In this document: in pieces, positions 16,060 to 23,259 of the stretch
Numbering within the stretch: the first letter of the stretch is position 1
Layout: each line of letters begins with the position of its first letter
IMG/VR virus record: IMGVR_UViG_3300024520_000138
Location: 1 to 44,784 of that record
DNA length: 44,784 nucleotides
Origin: a virus
Reading direction: 5' to 3' (one strand)
Notes under the pieces: generated by a model
The model's input: the letters and a program-made list of their open reading frames with translations, nothing else
The model's database searches: none
What the model was told of the DNA's origin: nothing
Translations under genes and position numbers: made by a program

Positions 16060-16739
16060 GAAAATCTACCACTAGGAAAGCTCCAGTCACAGCCTGGTCA
16101 TACAGCAGGTATTCTCAGTATGTTAAGTGTCATTATATGTTAAAGCTGTCAGCTATTGATAAGGCACCCACAGAGCCAAGTTACATTTTAGATCGTGGCA
16201 ATAGAATTCACAAACTAGGCGAGAGTTTTGTACGGGGTAACATCACTGGAATGCCAGACGAGCTGAGTAAGTTTGGCCATGAATTTAGAATGCTAAGGAA
16301 GCATAAAGCTGAGGCAGAATTAGACTTGTCTGTTGATAAAAAGTGGGGACCATCACACGGCCAAGCCTGGGACACAGTGTGGTGTCGTAGTTATTTGGAC
16401 GCAGTAGTTAAGCACAAAAAATCTATCACGGTAGTTGATTATAAAACTGGTCGTATTTATACTGACGCCCACATGAAGCAAGGTAGCTTGTATGCTACTT
16501 GTGCATTTAGCCACTACCCCGAGGCGGAATCTGTTGACGTGGAATTTTGGTACTTAGATCAAGATGAAACCCTTACACTAGAATTTTCCAGAGATGAGTA
16601 CGCAGGACTAAAATCTAAATGGAATAGACGTACTAAAGAAATGTTATTAGACAAAAAGCTTTTGCCTAACCCTGGTGACTCTTGTAAGTTCTGTTTCCAT
16701 AATCCAAAGAAAGGCGGAACTTGTAAATATGCCGAGTGA
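16056..16739 (+). CDS. PD-(D/E)XK nuclease, Cas4/RecB-like with a possible Fe-S cluster
   Basis: A 227-residue exonuclease candidate. SYSRYSQYVKCHYMLKL at the start is the RecB-nuclease N-terminal signature with Cys25. The active site is RSYLDAVV (D115), then TVVDYKTG (D128, K130), with a following QGSLYA (Gln in motif QxxxY). The C-terminus has C210-x2-C213-x9-C223 (CKFC...TCKY). One N-terminal and three C-terminal Cys is the Cas4/AddB arrangement that holds a 4Fe-4S cluster. It is encoded directly before a VRR-NUC gene and an SNF2-like helicase, so it likely works in phage recombination or DNA end processing. Start overlaps the upstream stop. Confidence 0.85.
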   Translation: MRKSTTRKAPVTAWSYSRYSQYVKCHYMLKLSAIDKAPTEPSYILDRGNRIHKLGESFVRGNITGMPDELSKFGHEFRMLRKHKAEAELDLSVDKKWGPSHGQAWDTVWCRSYLDAVVKHKKSITVVDYKTGRIYTDAHMKQGSLYATCAFSHYPEAESVDVEFWYLDQDETLTLEFSRDEYAGLKSKWNRRTKEMLLDKKLLPNPGDSCKFCFHNPKKGGTCKYAE

Positions 16740-17010
16740 ACATGATCTTGAGTCAAAGATAGAAGGTGACTTTGTGTTGTACGTAAAATCACGTGCGACT
16801 GGCGCCGCTATTAAAATGTATATACGACATTGGCCTGACCGGCTAATTCTAAAGAACGGTGGTAAAGTTTTCTTTATTGAATTTAAAAGACCTGGGGAAG
16901 AACCCCGGACTGGGCAAAAGATAATAGCTCAGCTAATTAACCGAATGGGATTTGAGTACTATGTTTGCACAAGCAGCGAAGAAGCTATTCGTCTCTACGA
17001 AAAAGCCTAG
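16729..17010 (+). CDS. VRR-NUC domain nuclease
   Basis: A 93-residue protein with the complete small VRR-NUC fold: an acidic N-terminal helix (EHDLESKIEGDFVLYV), RHWPDRLIL with D37, then VFFIEFKRPG with E51 and K53, followed by TGQK with Gln63. These form the PD-(D/E)XK-type site of stand-alone phage VRR-NUC proteins, which cut branched DNA such as Holliday junctions. The start at 16729 fits the GGCGGA site and overlaps the upstream stop by 11 bases; the next gene starts inside this one. Confidence 0.88.
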   Translation: MPSEHDLESKIEGDFVLYVKSRATGAAIKMYIRHWPDRLILKNGGKVFFIEFKRPGEEPRTGQKIIAQLINRMGFEYYVCTSSEEAIRLYEKA

Positions 17011-19195
17011 TCTTACTTTACATAAGTACTGGGACAAATCCGTAAAGTTCATTCTGCGTAAGCCAGAGAGTGGATTGTTCCTAGACCCAGGACTAGGAAA
17101 GACTTCAATAATACTAAAGGCTTTTAAAATTCTACAAGCTAAAGGGTCTGTAGATATTCTAGTCGTATTAGCAACCTCCAGGGTAATGAAATCTACTTGG
17201 CCAAAAGAAATTGAAAAGTGGGAAGACTTTAAGAATATGACGTACACAGTTCTCCATGGTCCTAAGAAAGACGATGGCATACAAGAAGAGTGTGACGTAT
17301 ACCTTCTCAACTACGAAGGATTACCCTGGTTCACAATACAGTATTTTAAATACTGGAAAGGCAAAAGAAAAATTATGTTTGTCTGTGATGAGAGTAGTCA
17401 TTTAAAGTCTACTTCATCTTTACGGTTTAAGATCTTAAAAGGTGGTAAGAAAGGTAAGAAAAAATTTAAAGCTCTTTTAAATGAATTTTCTAGACGCCAT
17501 ATTCTAACAGGAACTCCGGCGCCTAATAATCTCGGTGATATTTTTTCACAAATCTATGTTCTTGATCTCGGTGATACGTTTGGTAAATACATAACGAAGT
17601 TTAGAACAGATTACATGATGCCAGTTGGACACAAAGGATACCAATGGGAAATGATAAGAGGCTCTGAGAAAATAATCTACAATAAGATTAAGCCACTCAT
17701 TCTCAGGTTCAGTGATGCTGAGTTAGATCTTCCTCCGCTTGTATATAGGAGAATCGACGTCGAGCTTAGTGATAAGACTAATGTTATGTATAAACAAATG
17801 GAAGAAGAGTTTGTACTTGAATTAAAATCTGGTGAAAACATACTGGCTGAGTCAGGTGCGTCTGCTTCTAATAAGCTTAGACAAATAGTTGGTGGAAATA
17901 TATACAATGGAATTGGTAAAGACAGAACAGAGCACATGATACATGTGGACAAAATCCTAGCTCTTAAAGAATTAGTAGACGAACTCCAGGGACAACCGTT
18001 GTTAGTTGCTTATGAGTTCAATCATGAACTTAGACTACTGATGAAATACTTCCCAGGGACTAAGTACATTGGCGGTGGTGTTTCCCTTGAAGAAAGTTTT
18101 CAGATAGAAGACGATTGGAACGCCGGTAAGATTCAGCTGCTATTCGGACAAATTACTTCCGTAGCATACGGACTAAATTTACAAGAAGGTCCTTGTTCGA
18201 ATATTGCTTTTTATACTTTGACTTGGAAACTAAGTGACTATTTACAATTCATACGAAGGATCTGGAGACAAGGCCAAAAGAATAAAGTTATAGTCCATCA
18301 CCTAATTGCACAAAACACTGTCGATGAAACGGTGTTAAGAGTTCTACGTAGGAAAGACATAACTCAAAAAGATTTACTCGATGCAATGCAAGAACGATAC
18401 CTACTGGAGAATACCATGACTACTACAATCCACAAACTACATTCATTGGCTGAGCACATAAATACTTCCGCGAATGATATAGTACCCATCACAGAAACTA
18501 GTGATGAATCAGTAACAAATTTTGTAAAGGATCTAATAGCAAGTATTAGTGATATGAATGTACACAAGATAGAAGACTTTCTCTACGATGTGTTGAACGA
18601 ATTCATCGACGCTAGGATTGCTGATAAGACTGTTCTTATGGAAGCTGTACAAGACGGTCTTCTTGGAATATTAGATCTTCGCAAAAAGGGTGGACGATAT
18701 ATTGTCGACCCGAAAGGCAAAACTCAAGATCTTGTTCTTGAGCTAAACTCTAAACTTAACCTAAAAGGTAAAACCATGTCATTAAAACCATCAAACAAAC
18801 CTTCTTCAAAAGGCGCTGTTAAAGCATTCACTCCTTCAACTGGTAAAGAGTCTTACTTAAACCCGGATAAGAAGAAGTCAGCTGCTAAAAAAGCTCCAGC
18901 GAAAAAGACAGTGACAAAGAAAGCTCCAGCTAAGAAAACCGTTGCTAAAAAAGCTCCGGCTAAGAAAACTGTATCAAAGTCTACTAAGATGGAAGTCGTA
19001 GTAACTTCTACTGTTAAGCAAGCTAGTAAGGGAATCATGGCAAGTATCCAAAAGCATGTCGGTAAAAAGAAGCTTAGCATCGGAAAAATAATCGCCGCGA
19101 TTAAGCTCGATCACCCAAAGAAGAACGACAAGGAATTCATTAAGTACTATGTACTTGCAGCACTTCGTAACGGCTTTCTTAAGGAAACCAAATGA
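16961..19195 (+). CDS. SNF2-like helicase with linker-histone-like C-terminal region
   Basis: Start set at the ATG 16961 (a TTG three codons earlier also fits); 744 residues. The helicase core has motif I FLDPGLGKTS, motif II MFVCDESSH, motif III LTGTPAPNN and motif VI FIRRIWRQGQ, the SNF2/RapA-like SF2 type found in many phages. The core ends near residue 500. From about 606 the protein becomes a Lys/Ala/Pro tail with four near-identical KKAPAKKTV units, then a 70-residue C-terminal piece (MASIQKHVGKKKLSIGKIIA) that looks like a winged helix. A possible internal ATG at 18776 follows AAAAGGTAAAACC and would give this 139-residue H1-like part alone. It overlaps both neighbours by a few bases. 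Confidence 0.87.
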   Translation: MFAQAAKKLFVSTKKPSLTLHKYWDKSVKFILRKPESGLFLDPGLGKTSIILKAFKILQAKGSVDILVVLATSRVMKSTWPKEIEKWEDFKNMTYTVLHGPKKDDGIQEECDVYLLNYEGLPWFTIQYFKYWKGKRKIMFVCDESSHLKSTSSLRFKILKGGKKGKKKFKALLNEFSRRHILTGTPAPNNLGDIFSQIYVLDLGDTFGKYITKFRTDYMMPVGHKGYQWEMIRGSEKIIYNKIKPLILRFSDAELDLPPLVYRRIDVELSDKTNVMYKQMEEEFVLELKSGENILAESGASASNKLRQIVGGNIYNGIGKDRTEHMIHVDKILALKELVDELQGQPLLVAYEFNHELRLLMKYFPGTKYIGGGVSLEESFQIEDDWNAGKIQLLFGQITSVAYGLNLQEGPCSNIAFYTLTWKLSDYLQFIRRIWRQGQKNKVIVHHLIAQNTVDETVLRVLRRKDITQKDLLDAMQERYLLENTMTTTIHKLHSLAEHINTSANDIVPITETSDESVTNFVKDLIASISDMNVHKIEDFLYDVLNEFIDARIADKTVLMEAVQDGLLGILDLRKKGGRYIVDPKGKTQDLVLELNSKLNLKGKTMSLKPSNKPSSKGAVKAFTPSTGKESYLNPDKKKSAAKKAPAKKTVTKKAPAKKTVAKKAPAKKTVSKSTKMEVVVTSTVKQASKGIMASIQKHVGKKKLSIGKIIAAIKLDHPKKNDKEFIKYYVLAALRNGFLKETK
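18776..19195 (+). CDS. Possible internal-start product: H1-like DNA-binding protein
   Basis: An in-frame ATG at 18776, preceded by AAAAGG six bases upstream, begins MSLKPSNKPSSKGAVKAF. The 139 residues consist of the KKAPAKKTV repeats plus the predicted winged-helix end. Whether it is made separately is unknown. Confidence 0.35.
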   Translation: MSLKPSNKPSSKGAVKAFTPSTGKESYLNPDKKKSAAKKAPAKKTVTKKAPAKKTVAKKAPAKKTVSKSTKMEVVVTSTVKQASKGIMASIQKHVGKKKLSIGKIIAAIKLDHPKKNDKEFIKYYVLAALRNGFLKETK

Positions 19196-19698
19196 ACACG
19201 TATATCGCAGCACCATTTTTCAATGATATGCAGAAGGCTGTTGTTGATCAAATAAAAGGCATGTGTGAATCCTACGAATTAAAAGTCTACAGTCCTAAAG
19301 ACGAATGCTTGTTTGTCCCTGGTGAAACAGACCCACGTAGAATATTTCTCGACAATCTAAAGACCATCAAGAATAGTGATTTTTTAATTGCAGTAACTGA
19401 TGTTAAAGACGTAGGGACTCTATTCGAATGCGGTTACGCGTATGCAATTGGGACACCAATCGTGTACGTCTGGTTAAATCATGGGGAAGGTGATAAGTTT
19501 AACCTCATGCTTAATGAATCGGGTGTCGTAGTATGCAAATCTTTATATGATCTGACCAGTGTACTAGCAAAGGTATCTGCGTGGTGTGGAGCAAACCCCA
19601 GCTTTCAACGACATAAGCAGAAAGTTATGTGGAAGTATATACACAGTCTACTCGAAGAAGAAAAGAGTGGGTTCATAGAAGAGGAGAATCTGGAATGA
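19192..19698 (+). CDS. Nucleoside 2-deoxyribosyltransferase-like enzyme
   Basis: A 168-residue protein of the nucleoside 2-deoxyribosyltransferase/MTH538-like Rossmann family. It opens with the family's YIAAPFF motif (residues 4-10), has NSDFLIAVTDVKDVGT in the middle and FECGYAYAIGTPIVYVW, where the Glu is the expected catalytic nucleophile. Such enzymes swap bases on deoxyribonucleosides or hydrolyse deoxynucleoside monophosphates. It starts within the stop of the helicase gene (ATGA) and overlaps the next gene, an HD nucleotidase, in the same way. It begins a block of nucleotide-pool genes. Confidence 0.82.
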   Translation: MNTYIAAPFFNDMQKAVVDQIKGMCESYELKVYSPKDECLFVPGETDPRRIFLDNLKTIKNSDFLIAVTDVKDVGTLFECGYAYAIGTPIVYVWLNHGEGDKFNLMLNESGVVVCKSLYDLTSVLAKVSAWCGANPSFQRHKQKVMWKYIHSLLEEEKSGFIEEENLE

Positions 19699-20207
19699 TC
19701 AACGAAGAATTCTATGATTTGGTATATCGTCTGGAGTATCTAATCAGGTACTCCAACGTTCCTAGAATTCATGATGAATCTGTTGCATCACATTCGTTTT
19801 TTGTATCGGTCATTCTTATTGATTTGAATGACCGATACGAATTTGACTTGGGCAAAGCAACTATCATGGCAATTTGTCATGATATGCCTGAGACTAGAAC
19901 GAATGATCTTTCTCATGAAACTCAGAGTTTATACCCAAAGCTTAAGGAAGCATTGCGCGAGGCTGAAGTCGAAGCTATCAAAGAATTTCCGGAAGCTTGC
20001 CAACATGCCATTACTGAGTACACACTATGTGAATCAGTGGAATCTAAGTTTGTGCACTTGGCGGATGCTATGCAATGCTATCAGTATGCATGTCATGAAC
20101 TTAAGCTTGGTAATGATGGGTACATGCAGGAAGTGGTGCTAAATTCTCTGAATCGAATTAAACAATTATTCAAACTTTTAAATGAGTACGAACGAGATGC
20201 CTTCTAA
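19695..20207 (+). CDS. HD-domain 5'-deoxynucleotidase (YfbR-like)
   Basis: 170 residues from the ATG at 19695, which overlaps the upstream stop and has GAGGAGAATCTG before it. HD-family metal ligands are visible: ESVASHSFF with H33, AICHDMPETRTND with H62, D63 and E66, and a late Asp in LADAMQCYQY. The ESVA-SHS and HDMPE-TND pairs are the YfbR/HDDC2 signatures; E. coli YfbR removes the phosphate from dAMP, dUMP and others. In this context it may feed deoxynucleosides to the deoxyribosyltransferase or recycle host DNA products. DatZ-type dATPases are a related possibility, but no PurZ gene is present. Confidence 0.82.
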   Translation: MINEEFYDLVYRLEYLIRYSNVPRIHDESVASHSFFVSVILIDLNDRYEFDLGKATIMAICHDMPETRTNDLSHETQSLYPKLKEALREAEVEAIKEFPEACQHAITEYTLCESVESKFVHLADAMQCYQYACHELKLGNDGYMQEVVLNSLNRIKQLFKLLNEYERDAF

Positions 20208-20526
20208 TAGAGAAACTGTCATACAAGACAGACGAAAAACATATTGTGGTATGGAAACTACCATGCAAGACAGACGAAAAATCTATGGTGATTACCCTGG
20301 GGGAGCTACTCTCAGGGCAAGCCTTATGCGTCAACTACGACAACGGTACGCCGACGTGCACAAAAAACCGATGCATTGCACGGATGAGTCTATGTTGTGG
20401 GATATCGTAAACAAGCTTACTCGTCTAGCAGTAACCCCGAGTCATGTCGATACTTGGCATGACATTTCTACCTTCGCGCATTTAGCCGAACTTCACTACA
20501 ATGGAGAACCTTCCGATGCCAGTTAA
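20182..20526 (+). CDS. DUF6378-like phage protein
   Basis: A 114-residue protein with the DUF6378 pattern: RRKIYGDYPG, LWDIVNKLTRLAVTPSHVDTWHDIST and a closing YNGEP. The family is common among nucleotide-metabolism and replication genes in phages, but has no proven activity. The first part contains a near duplication, QDRRKTYCG followed by QDRRKIYGD, so an N-terminal extension has probably arisen by repeat expansion. It begins inside the HD gene and ends inside the next. Confidence 0.7.
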   Translation: MSTNEMPSNRETVIQDRRKTYCGMETTMQDRRKIYGDYPGGATLRASLMRQLRQRYADVHKKPMHCTDESMLWDIVNKLTRLAVTPSHVDTWHDISTFAHLAELHYNGEPSDAS

Positions 20527-21445
20527 TAACGAAATTCCAATAGTACCTGTGCCTTTCAAAAAGAAAACAGAAGAAGCCCCTACTACGAAAATCTTAGCGC
20601 ACCTAGCTTCTATTGACGTTACACTTCTAAGTGCACCATCTTTAGAAGATTTGTACTCATACATACCTGACTGGGTCACTGCTACCTGGAGGGATACCGC
20701 TGAAAAGTATCTATCCCAGGAAGAACGAAAACAATTGTTTGACGATACGTTAGACGGTCTTATGTTGCCTACTGCGTTAGAAACTATCAATTTAGTTTTT
20801 CGCATAGACAACTTAGACTTAATCGACGTCACTCATTTGATACGGCATCGTACTTTAAGTTTCTCTGCTCAGTGTACAGCAGATCGAGATCTTAGGCATG
20901 ATCCCGCGCTTGTTAAGGAAACCATTCTTTTTCATGAAAAGTTCTTAGACAGGTTCACAGATATTGTCAAGCAGGCAAAGGAACTATATTCTGTAATGGT
21001 TGACTCTGGAGAAATCTCTATCCTAGATGCTAGGACAATTTTACCAAGGTGTCTTCCAGCATTTTACTATGTCAGGGGTAACCTTAAAGACATCCTCAGT
21101 TTCATTCGCACTAGACTTGACGAACAAATTCAACCAATGTCTGATAACGTTATTGCTATGCGTATGTTTGTAGAACTTTGTCGCAAGTACCCGATGTTAA
21201 CACGGTATGCAACTATCGGTGGACGGGATGACTTCTATTGTAAGACAGCTTTAAGTGGACGCAATAGTAACATCTACCCACCTAAAGAGGAGAACGATAC
21301 GTTCTACTATAACGAAGAAAGTTTTCAGTACTCAAAACGTAGAGAAGAGTTCGTAGGCGCCGAAGCTTACGAAGTCATTAAAAGTCATTGTCTTCTACAA
21401 TTAGAAATAATTGAAGACGAGTACAATAAAAGAGAGGTTGAATAA
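20516..21445 (+). CDS. thyX: Flavin-dependent thymidylate synthase-like protein (ThyX)
   Basis: 309 residues from the ATG at 20516, chosen because GGAGA lies eight bases upstream; an ATG at 20501 is also possible. HLIRHRTLSFSAQC (110-120) is the ThyX signature RHR-x7-S, but the last position is Cys120 instead of Ser. Later ARTILPRCLPAFYYVRGNLKDILSFIRTR matches the ThyX C-terminal region (ARxxLP, NxRxLxxFxxxR), and the usual AQWEIR becomes QIQPMSD. ThyX methylates dUMP to dTMP with FAD and methylenetetrahydrofolate. Neighbours (dUTPase-like, dCMP deaminase) supply dUMP, supporting this role, though the altered motif leaves other pyrimidine substrates possible. Confidence 0.8.
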   Translation: MPVNNEIPIVPVPFKKKTEEAPTTKILAHLASIDVTLLSAPSLEDLYSYIPDWVTATWRDTAEKYLSQEERKQLFDDTLDGLMLPTALETINLVFRIDNLDLIDVTHLIRHRTLSFSAQCTADRDLRHDPALVKETILFHEKFLDRFTDIVKQAKELYSVMVDSGEISILDARTILPRCLPAFYYVRGNLKDILSFIRTRLDEQIQPMSDNVIAMRMFVELCRKYPMLTRYATIGGRDDFYCKTALSGRNSNIYPPKEENDTFYYNEESFQYSKRREEFVGAEAYEVIKSHCLLQLEIIEDEYNKREVE

Positions 21446-21855
21446 TGCTTGATTCTATATTTCGTAGACAAACTACACTTCAGAAAGCCTTGAGTAGAGA
21501 ACCTGTGTACACGGAAGACTTAACTGTTGGTGAAGTATACGGATACATTCTCCAAATGAAATTCTTTATTGAGGAAGAAATCACAGAAATTATGGAAGCC
21601 CTGGGCGACGGCTCCAGGGACATCCACAAACCATGGAAAGATTCTTGTCGAAGACTTAGAGATAAAAAATACCGTTCTACTTCTAAGTTGAGAGAAGAGG
21701 CTGTGGACATGCTATGCTTTTCTGTTAACCTTTGTATAGGACTTGGAATTACGGAAGATACAATCGGTGCTGAGTACAACAAAGTGTATTTAAAAAACGT
21801 CCGTCGTCTTCGTGATGATATAAAGAACGAGTTCTTCAAAGGAGTAGTTGACTAG
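21445..21855 (+). CDS. All-alpha dUTPase/MazG-like nucleotide pyrophosphatase
   Basis: A 136-residue helical protein with the family's metal sites: FIEEEITEIMEAL (E43-E45, E48) and REEAVDMLCFSVNLCIGLGI (E84, E85, D88). This is the EExxE...EExxD pattern of dimeric dUTPase and MazG-type pyrophosphatases. It starts inside the ThyX stop (TAATG), which strongly suggests they act together: hydrolysis of dUTP or dCTP to the monophosphate, then methylation by ThyX. Confidence 0.78.
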   Translation: MLDSIFRRQTTLQKALSREPVYTEDLTVGEVYGYILQMKFFIEEEITEIMEALGDGSRDIHKPWKDSCRRLRDKKYRSTSKLREEAVDMLCFSVNLCIGLGITEDTIGAEYNKVYLKNVRRLRDDIKNEFFKGVVD

Positions 21856-21856
21856 C

Positions 21857-22030
21857 ATGCCATACATCCCAGTAACACCCGCGGGCACTCCATGTGATTG
21901 GTTGGAGAGTCCTACGGAGATCGAAGCGTGGGAGGCACTAATGAAAGATGCCTCTCACATGCCTTATAAAAATCAAGCTGAGTTTGAAGACCATGGTTAC
22001 ACTGTAGAACAATGCTTGGATTGGAATTGA
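21857..22030 (+). CDS. Unknown small protein, 57 aa
   Basis: ATG at 21857, just after the upstream stop; AAAGGAGTAG lies upstream in a good position. Sequence MPYIPVTPAGTPCDWLESPT is acidic with several Trp. It lies in the nucleotide-metabolism operon; no family recognised. Confidence 0.55.
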   Translation: MPYIPVTPAGTPCDWLESPTEIEAWEALMKDASHMPYKNQAEFEDHGYTVEQCLDWN

Positions 22031-22051
22031 TATAACCCTGGAGAACTAATC

Positions 22052-22261
22052 ATGAGTAACGTAAATTCAAGACGGTCTAATGCTATCAATACATTGTGTG
22101 AAGAAAAAAGACAACTTGAAAACAAAATCACCGAGCTAAAAGTAGTGATTAAAAACTTAAGTAAACCTTTGGAGTGTGGCGAAATTGTTAATGAAGCTAA
22201 GCATCCTGAAGATTGGCATAGAGCAATGTCAGTGTATACTAGTAAAGCATTGGAGGAATGA
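22052..22261 (+). CDS. Small coiled-coil protein, 69 aa
   Basis: CTGGAGAACTAATC precedes the ATG. Residues 11-36 form a strong heptad pattern (EEKRQLENKITELKVVIKN), so it is probably a dimer. Unknown function; no domain recognised. Confidence 0.6.
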   Translation: MSNVNSRRSNAINTLCEEKRQLENKITELKVVIKNLSKPLECGEIVNEAKHPEDWHRAMSVYTSKALEE

Positions 22262-22263
22262 TT

Positions 22264-22494
22264 ATGCAAACTTTAAACGAAATACAAATAATTGAAAGTG
22301 ACCAAAGTCTTCAAACGTACCAACTAAGCGATTTTATTAAAGAACTTATAGGTATACAGTGGGTGAAGCAATTTAATACTTGGTCTGAACACGCACTTCC
22401 AAAACAACCAGCTTGTTACTGGACTGGTGACGGGAAAATGATTATGCATCCGTCTATAGCGCAAGCAATGCAGAATGAGGCTAGACGGTTATGA
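22264..22494 (+). CDS. Unknown small protein, 76 aa
   Basis: Start placed at the second ATG (22264), because GGAGG at 22252-22256 is seven bases upstream of it and only one base from the first ATG at 22258. The protein includes KQPACYWTGDGKMIMHPSIA. No family recognised. The stop overlaps the dCMP deaminase start. Confidence 0.6.
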   Translation: MQTLNEIQIIESDQSLQTYQLSDFIKELIGIQWVKQFNTWSEHALPKQPACYWTGDGKMIMHPSIAQAMQNEARRL

Positions 22495-22973
22495 GACCAA
22501 CATTCGATGAATACTTTATAGAGATCGCTAAAATAATTTCAAAAAGATCTACCTGCCTTCGTAGACAAGTGGGGTGTGTTTTAGTTGATTCAAACAATCA
22601 CATTCTTTCTACTGGGTATAACGGAGTAGCGGCCAATCTTCCACACTGCAATTTTCGTAGCCCAATACAACACGTTTCTCTAGACGTTGAATGGGTACAT
22701 CCGTACGCATGTGAAGGATCTACTAGTAAAAGCGGAGAAGATCTTGAACTGTGTGAAGCTATCCACTCTGAGCAAAATGCTTTGTTACAATGTCATGACG
22801 TCACTTCTATCTACACAGCGTACTGTACAACGTACCCATGTATCCACTGCATGAAGTTATTGTCAAACACCAGTGTTAAACGGATCGTGTACGAAGAAAA
22901 GTACTATCATCAAGATAGCGAACGACTAGCTAAGAAATGTAACATTGAAATAATACAGGTAGTACAAAAATGA
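22491..22973 (+). CDS. dCMP deaminase
   Basis: A 160-residue zinc-dependent deaminase. The active site has AIHSEQNA (H92 zinc ligand, E94 proton shuttle) and YPCIHCMKLL (C117 and C120 zinc ligands). The start has SKRSTCLRRQVGCVLVDSN, typical of phage and eukaryotic dCMP deaminases with their opening Arg and Cys. A 30-residue insert (HVSLDVEWVHPYACEGSTS) precedes the HSE motif and contains an extra Cys and His. The enzyme converts dCMP to dUMP, the substrate for ThyX encoded upstream. Coupled to both neighbours by short overlaps. Confidence 0.92.
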   Translation: MRPTFDEYFIEIAKIISKRSTCLRRQVGCVLVDSNNHILSTGYNGVAANLPHCNFRSPIQHVSLDVEWVHPYACEGSTSKSGEDLELCEAIHSEQNALLQCHDVTSIYTAYCTTYPCIHCMKLLSNTSVKRIVYEEKYYHQDSERLAKKCNIEIIQVVQK

Positions 22974-23224
22974 AAAACAGACAACGAAAAGATATAGTCC
23001 GTGGAACCTTGCTCGGATCAGGTAACCCAAACGACGACTGGCCTCACGTAGTGTGTGTAGGCTTTGATACCAATACTGGGAATTGTCTACTCCTGCAAAT
23101 AGGGAAAGGCAATTCACAATGTCCTGAGCAACCTATATCATTAGACGCCAAAAGTCTCCGTGAATCTAAATGGATTGTCGAAGGTTTTCGTGATTTAGAC
23201 GAGAGACCTGTGGGTGTACCATAA
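22970..23224 (+). CDS. Unknown protein, 84 aa
   Basis: Starts within the stop of the dCMP deaminase (ATGA). MKNRQRKDIVRGTLLGSGNP has a basic start; the middle is beta-rich (HVVCVGFDTNTGNCLLLQI). A small SH3-like fold is possible. It ends the first plus-strand unit and is followed by a hairpin. No family recognised. Confidence 0.6.
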   Translation: MKNRQRKDIVRGTLLGSGNPNDDWPHVVCVGFDTNTGNCLLLQIGKGNSQCPEQPISLDAKSLRESKWIVEGFRDLDERPVGVP

Positions 23225-23259
23225 AATCCCTGGTGATACGTATACCTATCCCAGGGGTT
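23225..23259. terminator. GC-rich hairpin after the nucleotide-metabolism operon
   Basis: AATCCCTGG (23225-23233) pairs with CCAGGGGTT (23251-23259), and inside it GATA pairs with TATC around an eight-base loop, with one bulged T. There is no strong T-run after it, so it could be a transcript-end structure or processing site rather than a classic terminator. Confidence 0.5.

Noticed and set aside
19629-19694. A longer start for the HD nucleotidase at 19629.
   Set aside because: The 22 extra residues are Arg-rich shadow sequence of the upstream gene, and the ATG at 19695 overlaps the stop and has GAGGAG upstream.
19695-21855. Possible 2-aminoadenine (Z) genome system, because an HD phosphohydrolase and a MazG-like enzyme are present beside a family A polymerase.
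   Set aside because: No PurZ/adenylosuccinate-synthetase-like gene is present anywhere in the window, and the HD protein fits YfbR better than DatZ. The dUMP pathway explains the MazG-like enzyme.
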